DNA of 64,000 nt from the NCBI GenBank assembly GCA_900764105.1, contig CAAFMS010000013.1, forward strand, positions 62,001 to 126,000, given 5' to 3'. The DNA is from Clostridia bacterium. Its GTDB lineage: Bacteria; Bacillota; Clostridia; Christensenellales; Borkfalkiaceae. Below are positions 16,281-23,981 of the stretch, in pieces. Made by a program: the position numbers and the translations under genes. Within the stretch, counting starts at the first letter, position 1, and each line of letters opens with the position of its first letter. The notes below the pieces were generated by a model. It did not search any database and was not told the DNA's origin. It was given only the letters and a program-made list of their open reading frames with translations.

Positions 16281-16385
16281 AAAACCCGAAAGAGTATATG
16301 AACCCCGAAGGAGTTTATGAACCCCGAAAGAGTTTATAAATCCCGAATAAAACCCGAAAAGGGCAGATAAAACCCGAAAAAAAGT
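16281..16385 (+). repeat. degenerate 19-20-bp tandem repeats, CCCGAA core
   Basis: Five units: AAAACCCGAAAGAGTATATG, AACCCCGAAGGAGTTTATG, AACCCCGAAAGAGTTTATA, a shortened ATCCCGAAT unit, then AAAACCCGAAAAGGGCAGAT and a final partial unit. The array ends seven bases before a strong -35 box, so it could bind a regulator. Confidence 0.7.
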
Positions 16386-16391
16386 TCCCTC

Positions 16392-16420
16392 TTGACATTT
16401 TCGGGTTTGTCGGGTATACT
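16392..16420 (+). promoter_or_regulatory. sigma-A promoter of the secreted peptidase gene
   Basis: TTGACA (16392-16397), exactly 17 bases, TATACT (16415-16420). The leader runs about 125 bases to the ATG. Confidence 0.85.
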
Positions 16421-16549
16421 GTATTTATTCGTCGGGCATATATAGTTGCTTTTCGGCGTCTCGGACTTTCGGTCTTACCGAATTTTCGGGCTTGGGTCTG
16501 AAAAGAGTCGTTTTTACGCTCGCAACCTGATTTTTATTTCGGAGAAAAT

Positions 16550-18574
16550 ATGAAAAAACGTAAAATTTCCCTATTCGCTTTATTTGCCGTTTTGTTTTCG
16601 GCAAGTTTGTTCGTTACCGTATCCTTCGCAAAGACGGCGGACGGAGAAAGTTATAAAACGCTTTCGTATAGAACCCTTCCCTCTTTGGAGGAAATCGTTT
16701 CGTTACCCGAGTATGATGGAAGAGATTACGGGATAATTACGCCCGTTAAAGATCAGGGATCGACGAATTTATGCTGGGCGTATTCGTCGATTGCGGCGTC
16801 GGAAGCGTCGATTGTCCGCTCGGGACTTAAACCGCTTGATGAAGTAAACCTGAATCCGACTGCCGCCGCATACAGAGTGAACAACCGAGGTAATGATCCG
16901 CTCGGCAATACAAGCGGAAATTACGTCTCGGGCGATTTTACGACTTTCACGGGAAATCCGTCGAAAATCGCAACGATTTTTTCGGGGTGGTGGGGTCCCG
17001 TAAGCGGAGCGAACGCTACCGTCGATCCGTTTGAAAATTCCGAATTTCGCCTCGAAAACGCCGTGCATATTCCCGAAAACAAGAACGACCCCGCTCTTCG
17101 CGTCGCCGAAATAAAAAAGGCGATTGCAAAGTACGGCGCAGTCACTTTTCAGTATAACAATCGGAACAATATCTACTACTACAACCCGAAAAACGAAAAG
17201 AGCGGTTCGTCCTATCCTCACGCGTGCGCGATTGTCGGCTGGAACGACAATATTCCTGCAGAGAATTTTGCTCCCGACGGCGCGACGATGAACGGCGGAT
17301 GGCTTATCAAAAACAGTTATTCTGCGCTTCCCTCGGGATATCCGTATTTTTACATTTCTTACGACAATACGAGTTCGAGTATGTACGCCTTTTCCTACGC
17401 CGAAAGAAAAGCGTATGACAGAAATTATTATTACGACGGCGATATAGACGATTTTCCTTTGCGAAACGACAAACACGTTGCAAACGTCTATCGGGCAGGG
17501 AGCGAAGTTTCGGGAAAAACCGAAAAAATAACCGCTGTAAACGTCGGAGTTGAGGGAAACGGCTACACCTTGGAAGCGGAAATATATACGGGGCTTTCCT
17601 CGCCGTTCGAAGCGGAAAACGCGCCCGTCGCAGGGGGAAAATCGGTCGCTAAAAAAACGATGAGTTTCGATTACGGCGGATACGTCACCATGCGACTCGA
17701 CGAGCCTGTAAGCCTTTCCGCAGGCGAATGGTTTTCGGTCGTCGTTCGCGTTGTCGAGGGAAATGCGAAGATTCGCCTCGGGGTGAAAAACAGCAAGACA
17801 CTTTCGTACGCCGGAAGTTACGGAAACTATGTAAAATTCGAGAATTACGTCGGCAGAATCAAGGCGTTTACGACTTTTTACGAAACCGAAACGCACGTCC
17901 ATTCTTTAAAGAAAATCGAAAAAAGAGCCGCGACTTGCGTTGCGGACGGAAATATCGAATACTACGTTTGCGAATCCTGCGGAAAACTCTTCTCGGACGG
18001 AGAGGGGGTAAAGGAAATAGATTATTCCGAAACCGTTATTCCGAAAGGACATTCGTTCGGCGAATGGATAGACGAAATCCCGCCCGATTCCGAGCGTGAC
18101 GGAGTGAAAGGGCATAGAGATTGTTTGATTTGCGGAAAGCATTTTGACAGAGAAAACAACGAAATTGCCGACCTTACGATAAAAAAAGACCAAGAATCGT
18201 CGTCCGAAACCGAATCGGGATCGGACAAAACCGAAGAATCGGAAAGCGAGGACGGCTCGCAATCCGAATCTATGGCGGATACGGGCGAACCGCAAGAAAG
18301 CGAGTCCGATTTGACGAATTCGGAAGGGGAAGATAATATCGGCTCCGCATCGTCCGAAAGCAAGAGCGGTGAAGAATCGTCCTCGTCGGACGAGCAGAGC
18401 GGCAATTCCGTTTCCTCGGGGCAGAGCGGCAATTCCGTTTCTTCGGGCAATAATGGCGGCGAAGATAAAAACGAGAGTTCGTGTATGTCGGCATTATCCG
18501 CGGGAGCAACGCTATTCAACGCCGTAATTATCATTGCGGCAGTATGCCTTTTAATAAAAAAGCGTCGGCAATAA
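16550..18574 (+). CDS. secreted C1-family (papain-like) cysteine peptidase, membrane-anchored
   Basis: A 674-residue exported protein. A signal peptide (1-27) is followed by a papain-like domain: Q69 and C75 in DQGSTNLCWAYSS, H224 in YPHACAIVGW, and N255 in WLIKNSY. All catalytic residues are present. Residues about 300-450 form a beta-rich lectin-like domain common in bacterial C1 peptidases (KITAVNVGVEGNGYTLEAEI). Next comes a zinc-ribbon-like CxxC pair (CESCGK and CLICGK), then a low-complexity Ser/Glu/Gly linker. The C-terminus is SSCMSALSAG, a hydrophobic helix and KKRRQ, resembling the Cys-containing anchoring tails of gut Clostridia. CGGAGA precedes the ATG. It is likely displayed on the cell surface. 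Confidence 0.9.
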   Translation: MKKRKISLFALFAVLFSASLFVTVSFAKTADGESYKTLSYRTLPSLEEIVSLPEYDGRDYGIITPVKDQGSTNLCWAYSSIAASEASIVRSGLKPLDEVNLNPTAAAYRVNNRGNDPLGNTSGNYVSGDFTTFTGNPSKIATIFSGWWGPVSGANATVDPFENSEFRLENAVHIPENKNDPALRVAEIKKAIAKYGAVTFQYNNRNNIYYYNPKNEKSGSSYPHACAIVGWNDNIPAENFAPDGATMNGGWLIKNSYSALPSGYPYFYISYDNTSSSMYAFSYAERKAYDRNYYYDGDIDDFPLRNDKHVANVYRAGSEVSGKTEKITAVNVGVEGNGYTLEAEIYTGLSSPFEAENAPVAGGKSVAKKTMSFDYGGYVTMRLDEPVSLSAGEWFSVVVRVVEGNAKIRLGVKNSKTLSYAGSYGNYVKFENYVGRIKAFTTFYETETHVHSLKKIEKRAATCVADGNIEYYVCESCGKLFSDGEGVKEIDYSETVIPKGHSFGEWIDEIPPDSERDGVKGHRDCLICGKHFDRENNEIADLTIKKDQESSSETESGSDKTEESESEDGSQSESMADTGEPQESESDLTNSEGEDNIGSASSESKSGEESSSSDEQSGNSVSSGQSGNSVSSGNNGGEDKNESSCMSALSAGATLFNAVIIIAAVCLLIKKRRQ

Positions 18575-18597
18575 AATCAATATTTTTAATGCAATCG

Positions 18598-18712
18598 CCT
18601 GTGGCTACGGAAGTAATATTTTACTTGCAAAGTTATATTGCTATCGCAGTTATATTTACCTTGCGGTAAGTGTTGAGCGAAGTCGTAGGGGACGGCGCCC
18701 CCGACGTCCCGC
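18598..18712. repeat. repeat families C and B, side by side
   Basis: GCAAAGTTATATTGC and CGCAGTTATATTTACCTTGCGG (family C hairpins) are followed by GTAGGGGACGGCGCCCCCGA and CGTCCCGC (family B end, 18684-18712). Both occur together again at 29484-29602, in the opposite order. Confidence 0.6.
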
Positions 18713-18834
18713 TTTTCTCTGTTTACAACCCCGTTTACTATACGCGATTGTTTCTTCGAAGTAAAATAGTCGGAAAGCTTTATCTGCCGATTTGCTGCGG
18801 GGAAATTAAAATCACTCGCCTGAATATAAAAATA

Positions 18835-18930
18835 TTGCTCATTAAAAAGCGAAAAAGTTGCTCACGAAGAAGTGAAAATATTGCTCACTAAAAAGCAGAA
18901 AAGTTGCTCACATAATAGCAAAAAATTTGT
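18835..18930 (+). repeat. four 23-bp tandem direct repeats (TTGCTCA core) next to a promoter
   Basis: Units start at 18835, 18858, 18881 and 18904, each exactly 23 bp and beginning TTGCTCA, with an A-rich remainder (for example ATTAAAAAGCGAAAAAG). A weaker fifth start TTGTTCA follows at 18927. The array stops 10 bases before the -35 box at 18940, so it looks like a set of operator sites rather than random DNA. Confidence 0.8.
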
Positions 18931-18939
18931 TCAAAAGCA

Positions 18940-18968
18940 TTGACAAATCGCAGACTGTGGTATATAAT
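18940..18968 (+). promoter_or_regulatory. consensus sigma-A promoter upstream of the HNH gene
   Basis: TTGACA (18940-18945), 17 bases, TATAAT (18963-18968): a perfect consensus. The nearest full gene is the HNH nuclease 239 bases downstream. Confidence 0.85.
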
Positions 18969-18985
18969 GTGGCTATTCACAAGCG

Positions 18986-19193
18986 ATGGCGTATTTAACG
19001 CTATTTTATGATTTGTCGAGAATGGTAATAATTTTACAAGGCGGCGGAAAATTTAATTGCGATTAAGAAGAGTATAGAAAAGGAAGGCGGCGTCGCCCCT
19101 TCGGTTTTGTGCGTTATATGCGGACTATTAAACGCTGCGTACGTTCGTCCGGACGGCGTTTACGTTACGCCTGTTACCGCTCTTAAAGATTAA
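18986..19193 (+). pseudogene. possible frameshifted small gene before the HNH gene
   Basis: An ATG at 18986, about 12 bases after the expected transcript start, opens 26 codons (MAYLTLFYDLSRMVIILQGG...) ending at 19066. Overlapping it, the frame starting with GCGGCGGAA at 19041 stays open to a TAA at 19193. It has protein-like composition (IKKSIEKEGGVAPSVLC... AYVRPDGVYVTPVTALKD) but no start codon of its own. One frameshift would join them into about 68 residues. No family is recognised. It may be a decayed gene, a sequencing error or a chance open frame. Confidence 0.3.
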
Positions 19194-19206
19194 CGGGGGT
19201 GCTTTT

Positions 19207-20037
19207 ATGATTTGGTTTTTTATCGCCGCAATATGTTTGATTTTCGTTGCGGTCGTTTTTATCGTTCTAAGAGAAAGAAAATACAAAAAATTTATTCTCG
19301 AAAACAGCGTAACTCTCGGTAAACTTCGCGAGGTCAACGATAAATATTATTTCTTTAACCTTGTCAATTACGATATGAGTAATACCTATGATAATCAGGA
19401 CTTCTATAACGATATAAGTTGTCGGGATTACCTCACGTACCAACTTCAATTTAAGAAAAAAGAGATTTCGGAACAGATTTTCAAAGCGGAAAAGAACAGG
19501 GAAAATTATCGCAAATACAGAGACGAAATAAAGTCGATAAACAAAATAGGGACATTTCGCGACGATACGGGGAAACTAAATAAAGAAAAACTTATAAAAA
19601 CGGAAAAGAAAATATGCAATAAAACCGCGCTTTCTCCGTCGCTCGATTATTCGGTAAAGGTAACGTTATATTGTTCTAAGATAAACGGAAGGAAATATGA
19701 GGGTAAAAGTCAAATATTTTCTTCCGACGATATACTTTTTATCATATCGAAAGGGATAGACGATAAAATCGGTCAGTTCTATAAAAATAAGGACGTATGG
19801 GACTCTATATGTCGGGTTGAGCGTGGAAAAGTGTCTAACGCAATGAGGTTTTCTATATATAAACGCGATGGTTATAGATGCCGAATGTGCGGAATTTCGG
19901 ACAGGTTTGCAAATCTTGAAGTCGACCATATAATTCCGATTTCCAAAGGCGGGAAATCGACTTACGACAACCTGCAAACGTTGTGCCACAGGTGCAACGT
20001 ACAGAAGGGCAATAGTATGCCGTATAAAAAACATTGA
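19207..20037 (+). CDS. membrane-anchored HNH endonuclease
   Basis: A 276-residue protein. Residues 2-21 are one hydrophobic helix (IWFFIAAICLIFVAVVFIVL), followed by RERKYKK, so the bulk should be cytoplasmic. The middle is charged and helical with no recognised fold. The C-terminus is an HNH nuclease: RDGYRCRMCG (C225, C228), VDHIIPISKGG (D240, H241), NLQTLCHRCN (N255, C260, C263), ending KGNS. The four cysteines would hold structural zinc and the DH...N core the catalytic metal. GGGGGTG lies 6 bases before the ATG. Membrane-tethered HNH proteins are uncommon; a role in defence or DNA uptake is possible but only inferred. Confidence 0.85.
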   Translation: MIWFFIAAICLIFVAVVFIVLRERKYKKFILENSVTLGKLREVNDKYYFFNLVNYDMSNTYDNQDFYNDISCRDYLTYQLQFKKKEISEQIFKAEKNRENYRKYRDEIKSINKIGTFRDDTGKLNKEKLIKTEKKICNKTALSPSLDYSVKVTLYCSKINGRKYEGKSQIFSSDDILFIISKGIDDKIGQFYKNKDVWDSICRVERGKVSNAMRFSIYKRDGYRCRMCGISDRFANLEVDHIIPISKGGKSTYDNLQTLCHRCNVQKGNSMPYKKH

Positions 20038-20052
20038 CGATTTGAGAATATA

Positions 20053-20124
20053 AAAGCGGCTGTAAAGGATATAGAGTAAGACGGCGGTTTTGCCGTTATG
20101 CCAAGTATCCTTTACAGCCGCTTT
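20053..20124. terminator. long bidirectional stem-loop terminator
   Basis: AAAGCGGCTGTAAAGGATA (20053-20071) is mirrored by TATCCTTTACAGCCGCTTT (20106-20124). A smaller hairpin ACGGC...GCCGT lies inside. It separates the HNH gene from the convergent phosphoglucomutase gene. Confidence 0.8.
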
Positions 20125-20155
20125 GGTTGTTTAGATTATTATTTACTGAATTCCG

Positions 20156-21784
20156 TTATAAAGTCGTCGAAACGTAGGCGAGAAGGTCGTCTTTTAATTT
20201 CGCCGACTTTTCTTCCGTTTCCGCATTCGTCAATGCGTAAAATTTCAACTTCGGCTCCGTGCCGCTCGGTCTTACTACGAGTTCGAATCCGTCGCCTTTG
20301 TATTTCAGTACGTCGCTCTTCGGTAGTCCGTCTATTCCGAGGGAGTAGTCCTTTACGCTTTCGACCTTTCGTCCGAGTATCTCTTTCGGCGAATTGCTTC
20401 TAAGGTTTTTCATAAAGTCCGACATAAATATCATTCCTTGTTCGCCCTCGAAATACTTCGAGTAAAGCCCCGTCGAATAATATCCGAATTTTTCGTAAAT
20501 ATCGTTTAAAGCCTCGATTAAATCAAGTCCTTTTTCCTTATAGTAGCACACCGCTTCGACTATCGTCATTACCGCCGAAATCGAGTCTTTATCCCTCGCG
20601 TGAACGCCGACCAAGTAGCCGTAACTCTCTTCCATTCCGAACAGGAAATTCTCTTTTTTCGCCCTGTCTATCGTCTCGCCGATATACTTGAAACCCGTGA
20701 GTACGCTGTAAGTTTTTACGCCGAACGCCGCCGCGATTTTTTCGATGAGCGGAGAAGATACGACCGTTTCGACAACGTAGGAATTTTTCGGGATTTCGCC
20801 TTTCGCCTTTCTCACGCTGAGAAGATAGTATTCCATAAGCGCGCCTGTTTCGTTGCCGTTGAACAGCCTGTACGAACCGTCCTTGTCTCTTACCGCAATG
20901 CCCATTCTGTCCGCGTCGGGGTCGGTTGCGATAACGAGTTCCGCCTTTTCCTTTTCGGCGAGTTCCAACGCCTTTTTCAAAGCGGCTTTTTCTTCGGGGT
21001 TCGGGAACGGGCAAGTGGTGAAGTTGCCGTCGGGGTTTTCCTGCTCGGGAACGACCGTGTAGTCCGTAATTCCCATTTTCGCGAGTATTTTTCTGACGGG
21101 AACAAGCCCCGTGCCGTTGAGCGGAGTATATATTATCTTCGGGGCGAATTTCTTGTCGAACGGCAGAGAATAGCCGTAAATCGTATCGATAAATTCATCG
21201 AGAATTTCGTCGCCCAAAACGTGTACGAGCGACGGGTTTTTATCGAATTTCTCGAAATAATCGTGTTTTTCGATTAAGTCGGTCACTTCGTTTGCGGCTT
21301 CGTCGGTGAGTTGACAGCCTTTATCGTTGTACGCTTTGTAACCGTTGTATTCCTTCGGGTTATGACTTGCCGTAATGACAAGTCCGCCTCCCACGCCGAG
21401 ACTTCGAACGGCAAACGAGAGTACGGGGGTAGGGGTCAAGCGGTCGAAAACGTAAGCCGTAACGCCGAAAGAAGAAAGTACGTCAGCCGCTAAAAAAGCG
21501 AATTCTCTCGACATATTTCTGCTGTCGTAGGCTATGCACGCCGATTTTTTGCCGTTTGCGATAAGATAATCTGCAAAGCCCATAGTCGCCCTGCCGACCG
21601 TGTAAACGTTCATACGGTTAGTTCCGACGCCGATTTTGCCGCGAAGTCCGCCCGTGCCGAATTTCAGTTCTTTGTAAAATCTGTCGTTGATTTCGTCCGC
21701 ATTGTCTTTTATGCTTTCGAGCTCGGCTTTTAAAGGGTCGCCGTCAGGCAGTTTTTTAAGCCATAACGAGTATTTTTCATTCAT
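20156..21784 (-). CDS. phosphoglucomutase / phosphomannomutase (alpha-D-phosphohexomutase)
   Basis: A 542-residue cytoplasmic enzyme with the four phosphohexomutase signatures: FGTGGLRGKIG near residue 43, the catalytic phosphoserine loop ITASHNPKEYNGYK (serine near 140), the metal loop ATDPDADRMG, sugar loop GMEESYGYLVG, and the phosphate loop RPSGTEPKLKFY. Length and N-terminus fit the PgcA-type phosphoglucomutases of Bacillota, which interconvert glucose 1- and 6-phosphate for glycogen and cell-envelope sugars. Two ATGs are possible (21790 and 21784). The second has AAAGG at a 9-base spacing and is preferred. Confidence 0.93.
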   Translation of the reverse strand: MNEKYSLWLKKLPDGDPLKAELESIKDNADEINDRFYKELKFGTGGLRGKIGVGTNRMNVYTVGRATMGFADYLIANGKKSACIAYDSRNMSREFAFLAADVLSSFGVTAYVFDRLTPTPVLSFAVRSLGVGGGLVITASHNPKEYNGYKAYNDKGCQLTDEAANEVTDLIEKHDYFEKFDKNPSLVHVLGDEILDEFIDTIYGYSLPFDKKFAPKIIYTPLNGTGLVPVRKILAKMGITDYTVVPEQENPDGNFTTCPFPNPEEKAALKKALELAEKEKAELVIATDPDADRMGIAVRDKDGSYRLFNGNETGALMEYYLLSVRKAKGEIPKNSYVVETVVSSPLIEKIAAAFGVKTYSVLTGFKYIGETIDRAKKENFLFGMEESYGYLVGVHARDKDSISAVMTIVEAVCYYKEKGLDLIEALNDIYEKFGYYSTGLYSKYFEGEQGMIFMSDFMKNLRSNSPKEILGRKVESVKDYSLGIDGLPKSDVLKYKGDGFELVVRPSGTEPKLKFYALTNAETEEKSAKLKDDLLAYVSTTL

Positions 21785-21798
21785 AAACATACACCTTT

Positions 21799-22557
21799 TT
21801 AAACTTCCCTTCGCCTTGCGATTAAATATCCTATCGCGACGAAGATTACAAAGTATATCGCCGAGCCTATGAGGGTTATGGCGATTGTTTTGTCGGTAAG
21901 GTTGAGACTCGTCGCGTTCTGAAGCATTTCGCCGAGCCAGTAGTTAAGGATATTGATTTTTGTATTTTTGCAATATCTTATTACGATTATCGAAACGAGC
22001 GAAAAGGTAAGAGGGAAAACTAAAATATGGGATAGTACCGTGGTGGCGATTGCTCCTCCGACGCCCTTGAACAATGAGGACAAACCGAAGAAAAATCCGC
22101 CGTATGCGATAATGACGGGAAGTTGAAGAAATACCGAACCCCACAAACCTTTAGCGGGTTTCACTCTCGTGAGAAACGCCGCGCCGAACGCCATTGCGGA
22201 CAATTCGCTGACGATAAAGAAAGCGACGCTGACCGCAACTACCGCTACAAGTTGAGATAAAAATATCGACGTTCTCGAATATCCCTTCGCTATAATATTT
22301 TTTATAGTGCCGCCTCCGAAGTCTGAAACCGCGTACAGCGACACGAACACGGCAAGCGGTATGGGTACCACCGACGACGCTGTAATAACAGCGTCCCACA
22401 TGCTCGGTTTATTCGATTCCGTCCATTCGTAGAGGACGTTTGAAAGACTTGAAATCAACGTGGTGAAAAATATCTGAAAAAGGACTACCGCCGCGCAGAC
22501 GTAAAGACTTTTCATTCTGACCAGTTTCCTAAACTCAAACTTCAACATATCAATCAT
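21799..22557 (-). CDS. ABC-2 type transporter permease
   Basis: A 252-residue membrane protein with six predicted segments, starting MIDMLKFEFRKLVRMKSLYVCAAVVLFQIFF. That is the usual ABC-2 permease opening of a basic helix leading into TM1. FGGGTIKNIIAKGYSRTSIFLSQLV between TM2 and TM3 resembles the coupling-helix region in bacitracin/lantibiotic-type exporters. Its start overlaps the end of the ATPase gene by 4 bases, so the two make one exporter. Substrate unknown. Confidence 0.85.
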   Translation of the reverse strand: MIDMLKFEFRKLVRMKSLYVCAAVVLFQIFFTTLISSLSNVLYEWTESNKPSMWDAVITASSVVPIPLAVFVSLYAVSDFGGGTIKNIIAKGYSRTSIFLSQLVAVVAVSVAFFIVSELSAMAFGAAFLTRVKPAKGLWGSVFLQLPVIIAYGGFFFGLSSLFKGVGGAIATTVLSHILVFPLTFSLVSIIVIRYCKNTKINILNYWLGEMLQNATSLNLTDKTIAITLIGSAIYFVIFVAIGYLIARRREV

Positions 22558-23450
22558 TTGCCCAACCTCTCTATAAAGTAATCTTCGAGTCCGCCGCCAA
22601 ACACAGCGAGTTCTTCAACGGACACGCCCGATTTTATGAGCAGCGAGCCGTATGCAGCCGAGTTTACGGACGACTTGGGCAAAAGAAGTTCGTTTCCCTT
22701 TCTCTTTATCTCGATTTCGGGGAAGGCGTCGGCAAGTATTTTTTCCGCCTTTACGCCGTCGTCAACGACTATTTTCAGCCCGTTTTCGCATCGCTTTTGA
22801 ATTTCCTCCGCAGATATTTCTTCTACGAGTTTTCCGTCGTTGATTATTCCGTATTTCGTAACGATTTTCGCGAGTTCGTCGAGCAGGTGGCTCGATATTA
22901 AAAAGGTAACTCCTTTTTCCTCTTTTAGCCTTAAAATGCAGTCTCTTATTTCCTTTATTCCCTCGGGGTCGAGTCCGTTTACGGGTTCGTCCAAAATCAT
23001 TATTTCGGGGTTGCCGAGCAGAGCGATCGCTATTCCGAGCCTTTGCTTCATGCCGAGCGAAAAGCGACCCGCTTTTTTATTACCCGTGTCCGACAGTCCG
23101 ACGAGTTCGAGACAGTTTTTGATGTCCTCGTCCGTTCCGCCGCTTAAAATAGAAAATCGTTTCATATTTTCGTACGCGGTACAGTTTTTATAAAGCCCCG
23201 GGGTTTCGATAAGCGAGCCGATTTTTTTTCTTGCCTTGCTTTTTTCCTCGCCGCCGAAAAAGACGACGTCTCCCTCGTCTGGGAAGGCAAGTCCTAAAAT
23301 AAGCCTCATGGCGGTGGTTTTTCCTGCGCCGTTTCTGCCTATAAATCCGTAAATGTCGCCGCGGCAAAGGGTTATATTGACCTTATCCACCGCGACTTTG
23401 TTTTTAAATCTTTTCGTGAGATTTATCGTCTGCAAAACTATTTCGTTCAT
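22554..23450 (-). CDS. ABC transporter ATP-binding protein (BcrA-like)
   Basis: A 298-residue ATPase: Walker A GRNGAGKTT near residue 39, Q-loop IETPGLY, signature FSLGMKQR, Walker B IMILDEPVNGLDP, and switch histidine in LISSHLLDEL. The C-terminal 80 residues form the accessory domain typical of BcrA/NatA-type exporters. The GLYKNCTAYENMKRF segment is a BcrA-like feature, linking it loosely to peptide-antibiotic self-protection or stress export; no biosynthetic genes are present. AGGAG precedes the ATG. Confidence 0.92.
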   Translation of the reverse strand: MNEIVLQTINLTKRFKNKVAVDKVNITLCRGDIYGFIGRNGAGKTTAMRLILGLAFPDEGDVVFFGGEEKSKARKKIGSLIETPGLYKNCTAYENMKRFSILSGGTDEDIKNCLELVGLSDTGNKKAGRFSLGMKQRLGIAIALLGNPEIMILDEPVNGLDPEGIKEIRDCILRLKEEKGVTFLISSHLLDELAKIVTKYGIINDGKLVEEISAEEIQKRCENGLKIVVDDGVKAEKILADAFPEIEIKRKGNELLLPKSSVNSAAYGSLLIKSGVSVEELAVFGGGLEDYFIERLGK

Positions 23451-23471
23451 AAAAACTCCTGTAAAGTTTGT

Positions 23472-23978
23472 CTATTCGATGTTTTTCGTCCTTGTGTTTT
23501 TTATATTTTTTACTATATAATATCCCGCTGTCGCTACCATAGAACCGACGGTCGCTCCGAGCGTGTCCATTCCTACGTCGAGCCATTCAGAGCCTCTGCC
23601 TCGGATAAATTTTTGAAGTATAAATTCGTCCGAAAGGGCGACTAAAAAGCACAAGGCTATAGAAAACAACGCCGTATAATATTTTGGAACCTTGAAATCG
23701 AAAGAGACGAGGAACAAAAGCAGGAAAAACGACAGGGCGCAAAATTCGAGCGAATGGGCGATTTCCCTGAGCGTAGGGTGGATACGCCGTACTTCGGCTT
23801 CCTTTTGAGGCTCGGACATATCTTTAAATCCGGGAACGATTACCGTCGCTACGATTTCGGTTACGTTTTTACTCGTTTCGGCTGATTTCTCGCCCGTTTT
23901 CGCCGAATTATATATGACGAAAGCAAGGCATAGAATAGTCATAAACCCCGTTATAAGTCGATAAATCAACAATTTCAT
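23472..23978 (-). CDS. VanZ-like family membrane protein
   Basis: A 168-residue protein with four membrane segments. The VanZ-like pattern is visible as IAHSLEFCALSFFLLLF, then LVALSDEFILQKFIRGRGSEWLDVGMDTLGATVGS, with conserved S-D-E-x-x-Q-x-F...R and D-x-x-x-D-x-x-G residues. VanZ gives low-level teicoplanin resistance in enterococci; most homologues have no known role. AAGGA lies 7 bases before the ATG. It begins 3 bases after the stop of the large secreted protein gene, so the two are probably co-transcribed. Confidence 0.85.
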   Translation of the reverse strand: MKLLIYRLITGFMTILCLAFVIYNSAKTGEKSAETSKNVTEIVATVIVPGFKDMSEPQKEAEVRRIHPTLREIAHSLEFCALSFFLLLFLVSFDFKVPKYYTALFSIALCFLVALSDEFILQKFIRGRGSEWLDVGMDTLGATVGSMVATAGYYIVKNIKNTRTKNIE

Positions 23979-23981
23979 ATA

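Larger units (their letters stand above)
16238..16549. other. non-coding gap with short tandem repeats and a promoter
   Basis: No gene is seen. The stretch contains the CCCGAA-type repeats (16281-16385), a consensus promoter (16392-16420) and a 130-base leader of the peptidase gene. Confidence 0.7.
18575..19206. other. long intergenic stretch: repeats, 23-bp array, promoter, possible broken small gene
   Basis: No intact gene is seen in 630 bases. It holds family C/B repeats (18598-18712), four 23-bp tandem repeats (18835-18926), a consensus promoter (18940-18968), and a 230-base leader in which two short frames may be a broken gene (18986-19193). Confidence 0.6.

Noticed and set aside
16281..16385. 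Insertion sequence end or phage attachment site
   Set aside because: Only short degenerate tandem units are present, with no inverted repeats, integrase or target duplication.
18835..18930. CRISPR array
   Set aside because: The 23-bp units are contiguous with no spacers, the units are not identical throughout, and no cas gene is present.
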